64,000 bases of DNA. It comes from Occallatibacter savannae (GTDB lineage Bacteria; Acidobacteriota; Terriglobia; Terriglobales; Acidobacteriaceae). The stretch covers positions 225,741-289,740 of the forward strand of contig NZ_QFFY01000007.1 in the NCBI RefSeq assembly GCF_003131205.1. Direction: 5' to 3'. Numbering within the stretch: position 1 is the stretch's first letter; each line of letters opens with the position of its first letter. The position numbers were made by a program, and so were the translations under genes. A model generated the notes under the pieces. The model was not told the DNA's origin. It saw only the letters and a program-made list of their open reading frames with translations, and did not search any database. Shown piece after piece: positions 52,303-60,697 of this stretch.

Positions 52303-53967
52303 CTAGTTCGATTCGTCGATCTGGAACTCACGCGAGTCAACGAGCATCATCATCATCATTCCGCCCGGGAACGCATTGTTCGTTGTGATCTCGCGCTCGT
52401 TGTGCGAGTGCCACATGAATGCAAATCCCGCTTCACCCGAAGGCGAATTGGCAATCGTGCCTGATGGCGGAGTCGTTCCGGTCGCTCCCGTGGCTCGCGT
52501 TGTCGCATCAGGCCCGAGATACGGACTCCCGCCGTACCACGCGCCGTTCGTCAGGATGTTGGGATCCGGCAGCGTCGCCGGTCCGCCGCCCGGTACATCT
52601 CCAAACGGGCTCACCTGCAGCGGCTTCGTGTGATCCTGGCACCACTCGTAATAGTTCAGCGCCGCTGGATTTCCCGTGTTGTATCCGTTCGCGTCCGGGA
52701 TGCATGGCAGCGTGGCATTCGGATCACCCGTACTCGACGCCACCTCATGCCCGTACATGTCCCAGTTCAGGCCTCTTCCGGTGTAGTAGAAGATTCCATC
52801 CATCGCCTGCCCCGGCGTTGTCGTCGTCGTAAAGAGCGCCGGACCGGCCAAAGCTTTTCCATCTTGGGTAAGGATCAGGTTTCCATCTCTCGCCAGCACG
52901 CGTACGTGGTTCGCATGTTCGTGAAACGGATGTTGCCATCGCCCCTGACCCACAATGCGCAGCAGCACCTGCTCGCCCGGATGCAGATGGGGATTTCCGT
53001 TGTACGGCTGATGCGGATACTGCGGCGAGTAATTCGGATCCATGTCATCCGGCATCGATCGCCCGTTGATCATGAAGTACGCAGGATGATAAGGCTCCGT
53101 CGGAACGTCAAGCCCAGTGGGGCACATGTTCGTTGTGCTCGACGCGCAGGTCGCAATCGCACTCACCTGCTCGAACGCCGCTTCATGAATCCGCGGGTCC
53201 ATCTCCGAGAACTGGAAAAGGTACTCGCGGTCGTAGCAGGTATGCGGATCGTCATAAGCCGACGTCGACAGCCGGAAGTCGGCTTCGCCCCACGCTGTAC
53301 GTGCTGCGCTATTGCTGCTCTCTAAATCGGCTACACAACCTTGTGTCGGACTTACATAGTTACCTTTGACTGGAGTACTCGGCAGCACGATGATCACTCC
53401 GTACATACCCATCTCAATCTGCAGGTCTCCCTGAGTACCGCTGTAGTAGGCCCGTGTTCCAGGCGTGGTTCCCGTGATGGTGTACGTCACGCTGCAGCCG
53501 TGTGTTGCCTCGGTGGTCAGCAAACCTTGCGCAATTGCCGTTGTCGGTGTACAGGAAGCATTGGGCTGGCTTGCTGTTGCTGAAGCCGCCACTTGCAGGC
53601 CGGGAAAGAGGATCGAAGTATTCCCCGCAGCGGCAGGCAGCGCGTTCACGAGGTTCACCGTGACGGTCTGCCCTTCTGTCACGATTAACGTCGGACCTGG
53701 TATCTGCATTGAGTTGCAGACACCTCCAACAATCGTCTTCGGCTCAAAGTCAGGGCTTGTGCCGGGAGCACAACCGTATCCCCACGAATAGACAGACTGC
53801 CCGTCAGGTTGCGTGATGAACGCGGGCTGCGCGATCAGATCGAACGTGCTTCCCTTGATTCCTGGAGCGGCAGCGTGCACCAGCGGTGTTGTTGCGAGCG
53901 ACGTGGCCATCATCAACATCAGGAGCAGCCCGGTCTTGCGAAACGCGGTCGTGAATAGCGCCTTCAT
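52303..53967 (-). CDS. Multicopper-oxidase-like cupredoxin protein with altered type 1 copper motif
   Basis: 554 residues, signal peptide ending near 33 (TTPLVHAAA). N-terminal cupredoxin domain (GPTLIVTEGQTVTVNLVNAL) in which the copper loop is replaced by GTRAYYSGTQGDLQIEMGMYG. The C-terminal domain keeps oxidase-type histidines, HPFHEHANHVRVLARDG near residue 350 and MWHSHNEREITTNN near 520, but the HCH Cys that binds type 1 copper is Ser (HSH). The protein then has GGMMMMMLV, five Met in a row. Catalysis by itself is doubtful; a trinuclear-site or copper-binding role with the preceding HCH protein is possible. It lies 9 bp after that gene and 14 bp before the giant one. Confidence 0.82.
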   Translation of the reverse strand: MKALFTTAFRKTGLLLMLMMATSLATTPLVHAAAPGIKGSTFDLIAQPAFITQPDGQSVYSWGYGCAPGTSPDFEPKTIVGGVCNSMQIPGPTLIVTEGQTVTVNLVNALPAAAGNTSILFPGLQVAASATASQPNASCTPTTAIAQGLLTTEATHGCSVTYTITGTTPGTRAYYSGTQGDLQIEMGMYGVIIVLPSTPVKGNYVSPTQGCVADLESSNSAARTAWGEADFRLSTSAYDDPHTCYDREYLFQFSEMDPRIHEAAFEQVSAIATCASSTTNMCPTGLDVPTEPYHPAYFMINGRSMPDDMDPNYSPQYPHQPYNGNPHLHPGEQVLLRIVGQGRWQHPFHEHANHVRVLARDGNLILTQDGKALAGPALFTTTTTPGQAMDGIFYYTGRGLNWDMYGHEVASSTGDPNATLPCIPDANGYNTGNPAALNYYEWCQDHTKPLQVSPFGDVPGGGPATLPDPNILTNGAWYGGSPYLGPDATTRATGATGTTPPSGTIANSPSGEAGFAFMWHSHNEREITTNNAFPGGMMMMMLVDSREFQIDESN

Positions 53968-53976
53968 CTTGCCCTC

Positions 53977-55644
53977 CTAGAGGATGTGGACCTCGGTCAT
54001 CAGCCCGCCAAAGTTCTCCGCGTCGTTCGCCAGGTGATCGAGATTGGGAGTGTAAAGATAGAAAACCTGGCCGGACGAATAGCGCGTCGTATCGCTGGCA
54101 TCCAGAATCACGTCCAGCGATTCGCCTCCGCCCAGCGTGATCGAGTTCGTCTTGTAGTACATGTTGTTGCCCGACTGATCGCGCAGAAGCTTTGCGTTGA
54201 TTCCAATCACCGTCATCGGAATCCCCAGCGACGCAAGCGTCTGGTACTCGCTCACATCCAGATCAGAGATCCGCAGCAGCGCCTTCTTGCCCGCCGGAAT
54301 GTTGATGATCGCCGGCAGCGGCTGCGAAAAGTGATTCACTCCATCTGCACTCTGCGTCGTCAGCGGCCCGCTCGTCACCGTGTCCGGATAGCTCCGCCCG
54401 TTCAGCAGAAAGTACTTGTCCTTCATATCGGCGAAGCCCTCCGGGTTGAAGGTCATCCCGACGAAGTGGAAGTTCGGATCGAATCCGTGAATCTGCAGCG
54501 GATACTCGACGTCATACTGAGTCGAGCCATCGCCATCGTTGTACGCGTATTTCTTCGTCTCGGGATCCGCGAGTGGTTTTTTGGTCGCGGGATCAACTGC
54601 TTGGAACCCGCCATCAGGGGAGTTATCCGTCCCGTGCACAATCGAGTACGGAAGAGGGTTTGTGCACAGAATGTCTGTATTCGGGTTGCATGCAGTTCGC
54701 GGATCACTCTGCTGTGCCTGAAGAGCCATAAAGACACTTGTTCCGCTTGGCACGCGATTCTGCCTCGGCCTCACATACAACTGCCCCACCATGCCCATCT
54801 GCAGGTGCTCGGGCGGCGTGATGTGACAGTGGTAGAAGTACGTGCCCGCATCCGGCGCCAGGTAGTAGTACGTGAAACTGCCGCCGATATTGATCGCCAC
54901 CGACGCGTCCGGCACGCCGTCATAAAACGACGATGCATTCGGATAGCCGTGAAAGTGAACCGTATGCTGCTCAAACAAGTCGGGCCGCATAATCATGCCC
55001 ACGTTGCTCAGCGTCAGAAAATACTCATCATCCTCGTCGATTGCCATCAGCGGCGCCGGAACGTTTCCGTTCATCACTCCGACGTCCATAATCTGCCGGG
55101 GATCCACATGGCCATCGATACAGGCCGCACCGGTGCAATTACCATCTCCCATGGAGTCGAGGTTCGGAATCAATCCAACCGCTCCGTTGAAGCCGAACGT
55201 CCCGGAGCTTGTCGTGGTCGTTGATGCGTTGTCCGTAGTTGCCGGATCTCCCGGAAGCAGCGGCCCCGCTGGAAGTGTGTTGAAAATTGCGGGAAACTGC
55301 GTGCCCGGCAGCCCGTTCGCCACATCCGCCAAACCCGACAGCGGACCGAACGCAAACAGGTATGTCTGCGTCCCGTCGCCCATCGTGGCGTATCCGTCGC
55401 CGCCCGAGATCTGCTGGCACTTGATCGCGCCGTTCACCGGACCAGCGCTTGCGCCGCCAGGAGTGTAGACATACGTGGAACCGTTCGTTGCCCCCGTATA
55501 AGCGGGCTCCGCGTTGTTGTTCGCGGCATTGGGATGCGTGATTGTGCTTGGGGGGCATTGCACCCGGAAAGACTGAGCGCTCGCGGCTACGGCCGTACCC
55601 GCAACGAACACCCACACGATTGCGCAAACGATTCTCCTCGACAT
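53977..55644 (-). CDS. Multicopper oxidase-type protein with HFHG and HCH copper motifs
   Basis: 555 residues from the ATG at 55644, chosen because GGAGGAGG lies just upstream and a signal peptide follows (IVCAIVWVFVAGTAVAASAQ); the longer frame to 55707 is not needed. The first cupredoxin domain carries QHTVHFHGYPN near 225 and GTYFYHCHITPPEHLQMGMVG near 268, the full type 1/type 3 copper set. The second domain (INIPAGKKALLRISDLDVSEYQ, YLYTPNLDHLANDAENFGGLM) has no HCH motif. This arrangement recalls two-domain oxidases with type 1 copper in domain 1. Likely oxidises metal ions or organics in the periplasm or outside. First gene of the three-gene cupredoxin locus. Confidence 0.87.
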   Translation of the reverse strand: MSRRIVCAIVWVFVAGTAVAASAQSFRVQCPPSTITHPNAANNNAEPAYTGATNGSTYVYTPGGASAGPVNGAIKCQQISGGDGYATMGDGTQTYLFAFGPLSGLADVANGLPGTQFPAIFNTLPAGPLLPGDPATTDNASTTTTSSGTFGFNGAVGLIPNLDSMGDGNCTGAACIDGHVDPRQIMDVGVMNGNVPAPLMAIDEDDEYFLTLSNVGMIMRPDLFEQHTVHFHGYPNASSFYDGVPDASVAINIGGSFTYYYLAPDAGTYFYHCHITPPEHLQMGMVGQLYVRPRQNRVPSGTSVFMALQAQQSDPRTACNPNTDILCTNPLPYSIVHGTDNSPDGGFQAVDPATKKPLADPETKKYAYNDGDGSTQYDVEYPLQIHGFDPNFHFVGMTFNPEGFADMKDKYFLLNGRSYPDTVTSGPLTTQSADGVNHFSQPLPAIINIPAGKKALLRISDLDVSEYQTLASLGIPMTVIGINAKLLRDQSGNNMYYKTNSITLGGGESLDVILDASDTTRYSSGQVFYLYTPNLDHLANDAENFGGLMTEVHIL

Positions 55645-55660
55645 GCGCCTCCTCCTGTGC

Positions 55661-55692
55661 ACGGCAGTGCAGCCGATCGTCAACACTGCCGT
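55661..55692. promoter_or_regulatory. Inverted repeat in the leader of the multicopper-oxidase operon
   Basis: Perfect 9-bp arms ACGGCAGTG and CACTGCCGT separated by 14 bp. The near arm ends 16 bp before the ATG at 55644, directly upstream of the AGGAGGAGG ribosome-binding site on the minus strand. It could be an operator or, if transcribed, a stem-loop that affects translation. Confidence 0.4.
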
Positions 55693-55896
55693 CGTGCCCT
55701 GAATCATCCTTGGATTGAAGGTCGCCTATCTTGCGATTCGTCAAGTACGCACCGATTGCAGAACGGATTCGCACGTTTTGAATGCTTGCTCACCGCACGA
55801 GGCAACTCCTTGCATCCGCATCTTTGCCCCAGATCAAACAATTGGCCCGCCCAGCGTAGGAATCTGTTCTCGTCGTCATCACCGGAGAGCTCGTCT

Positions 55897-56415
55897 ATGA
55901 AAGCCAACCCGCGCAAACATCACGCCCTGCTCGCAGCAGCAATCGTCCTTACTTCCATCTCGGCTCTCGCGCAGCAATCAACGCGTGCTTCGGTCGATGA
56001 TTCTGCGGTACGCACGGCGCGTCCCTCGCTCGGTCCTTCTTTCAATGCGCTGACGCCATCCTCCGGCGCAGCACCCGGACTCAATCGCTCCGCACCCCGC
56101 CCCTCTCCGCGTCGGCGCACACCCATCACTGAGGCGGAGCTCCTCTCCGGCGTCAATCTCACCGAACAACAGAAAACCGCCATTGATCGCATTCACCACG
56201 AGATGAGAGCCAAGATGGAGATCGTCTCCAAAGACCAGAACGAATCGCCCGAGCAGAAAAGTGCCATGCTTGAAGGCATGAACCGCATGCAGATGCGTCA
56301 GGTCTTCGATGTGCTCAGCTCGGAACAGCGCGAAGAAGTCAGAAAACGAATCCTCGCCGTCCGATCCACCGCCCACCAGGACGAAAAGTCTTCATCCCCG
56401 CAAAGCCCTCGTTAA
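55897..56415 (+). CDS. Spy/CpxP-like periplasmic protein (LTxxQ motif)
   Basis: 172 residues from the ATG at 55897 (GGAG about 11 bp upstream); the longer frame from 55534 overlaps the divergent oxidase gene. Signal peptide (HALLAAAIVLTSISALAQ), a disordered Ser/Pro/Arg-rich stretch to about 75, then a helical domain with NLTEQQKTAIDRIHHEMRAKME and VLSSEQREEVRKRI, the paired LTxxQ motifs of Spy/CpxP chaperones and of metal-responsive CnrX-like sensors. It stands divergent from the multicopper-oxidase operon, which suits an envelope- or metal-stress role. Confidence 0.75.
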   Translation: MKANPRKHHALLAAAIVLTSISALAQQSTRASVDDSAVRTARPSLGPSFNALTPSSGAAPGLNRSAPRPSPRRRTPITEAELLSGVNLTEQQKTAIDRIHHEMRAKMEIVSKDQNESPEQKSAMLEGMNRMQMRQVFDVLSSEQREEVRKRILAVRSTAHQDEKSSSPQSPR

Positions 56416-56519
56416 GTCCCATTCGCAACAATTCATCCTCTGCGTGTTGACACTGGCCGCCTTACGTTGATATCAACAGATCTGTTCATCGAAACTGGCT
56501 CGCACTGAGAGGAGAATCT

Positions 56520-57284
56520 ATGTTTTCCCCCAAAGGAAAATTCGCCTGGTACGAACTCATGACCGGCGATACCAAAGCCGCCGGAAAGTTCTACTCCGAC
56601 GTCGTCGGCTGGACCACGCACGAAATGCCCAGCCCCACCGGCACGTACACCACCTTTAACATCGGCGAAGTCGGCATGGCCGGCATGCTCACCATCCCCG
56701 GCCACACCGCGTGGGTCGGCTACATCTCGGTGGATGATGTCGACGCCCACATCGAGAAGATCGTCGAAGCCGGCGGCAAGCTCTGGCGTCCCGCTACCGA
56801 CATTCCCGGCATGTTGCGCTTCGCCGTCATGTCCGACCCCCAGGGTGCGGCGATCATCATCTTCACGCCCGACCCCGCCATGCCCAGCCCCACGCGCCCC
56901 GAGCCGCCCGCTGTCGGCACCATCGGCTGGCACGAGCTCTACACCTCCGACCTCGAAGCCGGATACAGCTTCTACAACAAGCTCTTCGGCTGGACCAAGC
57001 TCAACGACATGGACATGGGATCGATGGGCGTCTATCGCCTCTTCGACGAAGGTGACCACAAGCCCATGGGCGACGGCGGCATGATGACCAAAGCCCCGTA
57101 CATTCCTGTCTCATGCTGGAACTTCTACTTCATGGTCGATTCCATCAACGCAGCCGTAGACCGCGTGAACAAAGGCGGCGGAAAAGTCCTCAACGGCCCC
57201 ATGCAGGTCCCCGGCGGCGGCTGGATCATCAACGCCCAGGACCCCCAGGGCGCCATGTTCGCCCTGCTCAGCAGCAACGAATAG
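56520..57284 (+). CDS. VOC-family protein with two glyoxalase-like domains
   Basis: 254 residues made of two tandem VOC (glyoxalase/bleomycin-resistance/dioxygenase) domains. Domain 1 has FAWYELMTGDTKAAGKFYSDVVGW and domain 2 IGWHELYTSDLEAGYSFYNKLFGWTK, both ending in PDPQGA-like segments (DPQGAAIIIF, DPQGAMFALL). Metal-binding His/Glu cannot be assigned with certainty. Such 27-kDa proteins are widespread with unknown substrates. ATG at 56520 with AGGAGA upstream. A strong hairpin terminator follows the stop. Confidence 0.85.
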   Translation: MFSPKGKFAWYELMTGDTKAAGKFYSDVVGWTTHEMPSPTGTYTTFNIGEVGMAGMLTIPGHTAWVGYISVDDVDAHIEKIVEAGGKLWRPATDIPGMLRFAVMSDPQGAAIIIFTPDPAMPSPTRPEPPAVGTIGWHELYTSDLEAGYSFYNKLFGWTKLNDMDMGSMGVYRLFDEGDHKPMGDGGMMTKAPYIPVSCWNFYFMVDSINAAVDRVNKGGGKVLNGPMQVPGGGWIINAQDPQGAMFALLSSNE

Positions 57285-57299
57285 CCTCCACAAAGAAAA

Positions 57300-57334
57300 A
57301 CTCCCCGGCCATCACTGCCCGGGGAGTCTTCTTT
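57300..57334 (+). terminator. Rho-independent terminator after the VOC gene
   Basis: Perfect 9-bp stem ACTCCCCGG / CCGGGGAGT with a 10-nt loop, followed by CTTCTTT. It starts 15 bp after the VOC stop codon. The hairpin is G+C-rich; the T-tract is short. Confidence 0.75.
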
Positions 57335-57338
57335 ATAT

Positions 57339-57380
57339 CTGTTCCATGTTTCCTGTTCCCTAGTCTCTAGTCCCTGCTCT
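57339..57380. repeat. Heptamer tandem array overlapping the stop of the Asd/Usg-like gene
   Basis: Six 7-bp units CTGTTCC, ATGTTTC, CTGTTCC, CTAGTCT, CTAGTCC, CTGCTCT. The last unit contains two bases of the minus-strand stop codon (57379-57381). Confidence 0.65.
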
Positions 57381-58401
57381 ATTGCACAGTTCCCTGGGGC
57401 CTCAGCCTCCGCAGATCCAGCGCGCACTCCACCGCGTTCTGCGCATGCATCCGCAGATTGTCGGACGCCGCCCACAACCAAAGCCGCGTCGACTCATTCG
57501 CATTCCGCGCGCCCTGCTCGAGCCGCAGCCGCACCAGCACATCGTTCTGTCCCGTAGCAGCAAGGTTCGAAGGCGAGTCCGTCTCCTCCAGCACCAGATC
57601 CACATGCTCGCCGCCAAGCGCCTCTTCAAGCGCCGCTACATCCACCGGCCGCTCCAGCTCAACGAAAATCGAGAACGCGTGCCCGTGAAACACCGGCGCA
57701 CTGATCGACTGAATCGATAACGACGGCAGTCTTCTTCCCGCAAGCGCGTTGTACTGCCGCCGAATCCGCGCGTCCGTCTGACTCAGACTCGCCTTCGCGC
57801 TCTCCCCAAATCCGCTCAGCAGGTTATAAGCCGTCTGCGCGTCAAACGTCGCCTTCGGCAGCGACTGAAAGCTCAGCAGGTTCACTGTCTGCTGATGCAG
57901 CTCATCCATCGCCGCGCGCCCAAACTCGCTCGCCGGCAGCAGCACCGTCGCCGCAGCCTGACGCACCGGAGCCGCCTGTTGCACGCGCTCCATCAGCAAT
58001 CCAAGCGCCAGCGCCGCCGGGTTCGCCGGCACCACTGCAGGAGTGAAGAGATCCGCCGTCACCTCCTGCGCCGCAACCCACGGCGAACGCACCAGCACTC
58101 CCGTCTCCGCATCCAGCGCACCCGACAGATCCAGCACTGTCGATCCCGCACGCAGCGCCTCGCGCCAGTACTTCTGCGTCAGCTTCTCTGACCCGCAGAA
58201 AAACGTGAAATCCATATGCTCGAAGGCATCGGGCCCGATCGCCTGCACAAACGTGATCTCGTCGCCCACCTGGTCCAGCTGCCCCAGCCCCTCGTCTTCA
58301 TCCAGCAGTGAAAGATCCGCCGCCGCCAGCGACGACTCCGAAATCGCATCCTTCAGCTCTTTGCCCAGCAGCGTCGATGCTCCAACAATCGCAATCTTGT
58401 A
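57379..58401 (-). CDS. Aspartate-semialdehyde-dehydrogenase homologue lacking the catalytic cysteine (Usg-like)
   Basis: 340 residues from the GTG at 58401, preceded by AGAAGGAATTCT; the upstream ATG at 58479 adds 26 unlikely residues. The N-terminal Rossmann fold has IAIVGASTLLGKELKD. In true Asd the nucleophile lies in a NPNCSTI-type motif; here the equivalent reads PANPAALALGLL, with no Cys. The C-terminal part keeps VFHGHAFSIFVEL and LWLWAASDNLR, close to E. coli Usg, also a cysteine-less Asd homologue. It cannot make aspartate semialdehyde by the known mechanism. Its role is unknown. Upstream of pssA in minus-strand coordinates but separated from it by a heptamer array, so co-transcription is uncertain. 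Confidence 0.82.
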   Translation of the reverse strand, partial: YKIAIVGASTLLGKELKDAISESSLAAADLSLLDEDEGLGQLDQVGDEITFVQAIGPDAFEHMDFTFFCGSEKLTQKYWREALRAGSTVLDLSGALDAETGVLVRSPWVAAQEVTADLFTPAVVPANPAALALGLLMERVQQAAPVRQAAATVLLPASEFGRAAMDELHQQTVNLLSFQSLPKATFDAQTAYNLLSGFGESAKASLSQTDARIRRQYNALAGRRLPSLSIQSISAPVFHGHAFSIFVELERPVDVAALEEALGGEHVDLVLEETDSPSNLAATGQNDVLVRLRLEQGARNANESTRLWLWAASDNLRMHAQNAVECALDLRRLRPQGTVQ

Positions 58402-58487
58402 CACAGAATTCCTTCTCTGATTTTCAGCGCCAGCTTCGATCCTCGAATTGCTCGATTTGCAATTCCTGGCTCGAATCACAAACCACC

Positions 58488-58529
58488 AGCTAAGAGCTAA
58501 AAGCTAATAGCTAACAGCTACGAGCTCAC
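58488..58529. repeat. Heptamer tandem array between the Usg-like gene and pssA
   Basis: Six 7-bp units AGCTAAG, AGCTAAA, AGCTAAT, AGCTAAC, AGCTACG, AGCTCAC. The pssA stop codon (58526-58528, minus strand) is inside the last unit. Confidence 0.7.
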
Positions 58530-59434
58530 GTATGCCGCAGCGGATCCGGATCGCTCCCCGCGCTATCCTGCATATCCCGCAATCCTCTGCGCCGCCGGCG
58601 CGACCAGCCATACGCCGCCCGCGCCCAGATGCCCGAGAACGTGTAAGCCAGCGCGATCGGAAACAGAACTCCCTGCGAGTACCGGATCATGATGTACAGC
58701 ACAATCGCCATGACCAGCAGCAGCCGGAAAGGATGCGCCTTGCTCAGGTCGATCTCCTTACCCGACCAGAACCGCCACGTGCTCACCATCAGGAACGCCG
58801 CAAGCCCCACCAGGATCATCCACGGAATCGAGATCCACCATTCCGTTACCGGATACCCGCCGAAAAAATGCACCGTGCTCGCCAGCAGCGCCGCCGCCGC
58901 CGGAATCGGCATCCCTACAAAATACTTCCGGTCCGGCCGTCCCGGATTTCTCGGCTTCGGATCGTGACTGATGTTGAAACGCGCCAGCCGCGATGCCCCG
59001 CCGATCACAAACAGGAAACACAGAAACGCGCCCGCTTGAATAATGTGGTGCCGCACATCCGGATTCATCTCCTCCGGCAGCGAACGGAATCCCCAGACCC
59101 ACGCCAGCAAACTCGGCGCAACTCCAAACGTGATCACATCCGCAAGCGAATCGAGCTCCCGCCCAAAATCGCTCGCGGTATTCGTCATGCGCGCAATGCG
59201 CCCGTCCAGCGAGTCGAACGGAATCGCAAGCAGAATCGCGATCGCCGCCACATCCAGGTGCGTCAGCGATCCAATCGCGTTCAGATTGTTCGTGATCGCA
59301 TCCAGCGTCTGCGTAATCGCGAAGTAGCCCGCGCCGATATTCAGAGCCGTGAAGAACGACGGCAGAATGAACATCCCGCGCCGGATGCGCGCGCGATTTC
59401 TGGCTTGTGCCAGCGCCGCGTCGGCGTGGTTCAC
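58526..59434 (-). CDS. pssA: CDP-diacylglycerol--serine O-phosphatidyltransferase
   Basis: Inner-membrane enzyme that makes phosphatidylserine from CDP-diacylglycerol and serine. It has the CDP-alcohol phosphotransferase signature D-G-x2-A-R-x8-G-x3-D-x3-D at about residues 76-98 (DSLDGRIARM ... FGRELDSLAD). Around eight hydrophobic helices, among them PSFFTALNIGAGYFAI, GAFLCFLFVIGGASRLA and WMILVGLAAFLMVSTW, make up the 302 residues, with an Arg-rich tail. Its start overlaps the end of psd by 4 bp, so the two successive enzymes of phosphatidylethanolamine synthesis are made together, psd first. Confidence 0.94.
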   Translation of the reverse strand: MNHADAALAQARNRARIRRGMFILPSFFTALNIGAGYFAITQTLDAITNNLNAIGSLTHLDVAAIAILLAIPFDSLDGRIARMTNTASDFGRELDSLADVITFGVAPSLLAWVWGFRSLPEEMNPDVRHHIIQAGAFLCFLFVIGGASRLARFNISHDPKPRNPGRPDRKYFVGMPIPAAAALLASTVHFFGGYPVTEWWISIPWMILVGLAAFLMVSTWRFWSGKEIDLSKAHPFRLLLVMAIVLYIMIRYSQGVLFPIALAYTFSGIWARAAYGWSRRRRRGLRDMQDSAGSDPDPLRHT

Positions 59435-60132
59435 GCGCCCTCTCCGTCTTCAATCTCCGGCTTCACGCTGGCCCGCGCCTGCTTCCTCGGCTCCCGCACT
59501 CCGGCCATCGTCTCCGACTCCGCCATCTCCGCGATGATCGACGAGCCGCCCTTCACGCGCTGCCCCGTCTTCACGCGGATATCCGCCTCCGCCGGCAGAA
59601 TCACATCCGTCCGCGACCCAAACTTGATCAGCCCCACGCGCTGTCCACGTTCTACCCGATCGCCCTCGCGATAGTTGAAGACGATCCTTCGCGCGATCAG
59701 CCCAGCAATCTGCTTAAATACGATCTCAATCCCCTCGCCGCGCACCGTCACAATATTCTGTTCGTTGCGTTCGGCGCACTCCTGGTTCATCGCATTCAGG
59801 AATTTTCCCGTCTGATAACGCACCGCCGTAATCTCGCCCGCAATCGGCGTCCGGTTCACATGCACATCAAACACATTCAGAAAGATGCTGATGCGCTGCC
59901 GCGGACCCTTAGGGGTATCGATCCTCGCCGTCTCCGTCACAACCCCGTCCGCAGGCGACACAATCAACCCCTCGCCCTTTGGAATCGCACGTTGTGGATC
60001 GCGGAAAAACCACAGGAAAAACGCCGCCAGCAAAACCGGCACGATGCTCCAGTACCACGTGCCCGTAGCCCACACCAGCACCGCGGCCACCGCCAGCAGA
60101 CTCAAACCGTAAATGTAACCGTCACGAACCAT
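59431..60132 (-). CDS. psd: Phosphatidylserine decarboxylase
   Basis: Pyruvoyl-dependent membrane enzyme that decarboxylates phosphatidylserine to phosphatidylethanolamine. Two N-terminal membrane segments (YGLSLLAVAAVLVWAT, SIVPVLLAAFFLWFF), then DPQRAIP, IVSPADGVV, ISIFLNVFDVHVNRTP, and the self-cleavage motif GSRTD in LIKFGSRTDVILP near residue 180, whose Ser becomes the pyruvoyl group. 233 residues places it with the short (type II-like) enzymes. A tail of about 30 residues after the core is charged and disordered. Overlaps pssA by 4 bp. Confidence 0.94.
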   Translation of the reverse strand: MVRDGYIYGLSLLAVAAVLVWATGTWYWSIVPVLLAAFFLWFFRDPQRAIPKGEGLIVSPADGVVTETARIDTPKGPRQRISIFLNVFDVHVNRTPIAGEITAVRYQTGKFLNAMNQECAERNEQNIVTVRGEGIEIVFKQIAGLIARRIVFNYREGDRVERGQRVGLIKFGSRTDVILPAEADIRVKTGQRVKGGSSIIAEMAESETMAGVREPRKQARASVKPEIEDGEGA

Positions 60133-60270
60133 TGTCCCTAACGATTATACGGTCGATTTCGACACCAGGGTTTGTTACAGCAGACTGCTGCACTTAGGAC
60201 GGCCTCGTCGGGCGCACACCCGCCGTAAGGCCATTCAATTCATCGTCCCGCTTGCCCGATCCGCCTGAAA

Positions 60271-60480
60271 CTAAGCCGTCACAGGAACCCGGTGCTCGAG
60301 AGCAACAATCAGGTCCTTGGCATGCAGTTTCAGCTTCTTCAGGCGAACTTCCTCGAGCTGCTCATCCGTAGAGAGATAAGGCTTCTGAAGCAGTTCTTCC
60401 AGCCGCTGAGCGTAGCGACGATGTTCGGCGTGCAGACGACCGATTTCTTCGCCCAGCGTGGCTGCATTTATCTCATCCAT
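60271..60480 (-). CDS. Small DUF465/YdcH-family protein
   Basis: 69 residues, entirely helical: LGEEIGRLHAEHRRYAQRLEELLQ, a short turn, then STDEQLEEVRLKKLKLHAKDLIVALEHR. The LKKxKLxxKDxI segment is the family hallmark. The function is unknown; it is probably a cytoplasmic coiled-coil hairpin. ATG at 60480 with AGGTGCTT upstream. It stands alone between psd and the tsaB-rimI fusion. Confidence 0.85.
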   Translation of the reverse strand: MDEINAATLGEEIGRLHAEHRRYAQRLEELLQKPYLSTDEQLEEVRLKKLKLHAKDLIVALEHRVPVTA

Positions 60481-60620
60481 CTAAGCACCTCCATGTTTCT
60501 TAGCAACTGGTTATAGTCCTCCCCCTGCTCCCTCCGCAAGCGCCAACACAACAGAATTTCGCCGCCTATTGTGGATTTCCTAACCTTGAGTAAACACCCG
60601 TGACGCAGCGCACATGGGTC

Positions 60621-60697
60621 AGCTCCCAGCTCCCAGCTACTGGCTACTGGCTACTGGCTACTGGCAACTGGCAACTGGCAACTGAAGACTAGCTGAG
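60621..60697. repeat. Heptamer tandem array running over the stop of tsaB-rimI (11 units)
   Basis: Eleven 7-bp units in perfect register: AGCTCCC twice, AGCTACT, GGCTACT three times, GGCAACT three times, GAAGACT and AGCTGAG. The stop codon of the minus-strand gene (60689-60691) lies inside the last two units. This is one of the two longest arrays in the window. Confidence 0.8.
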
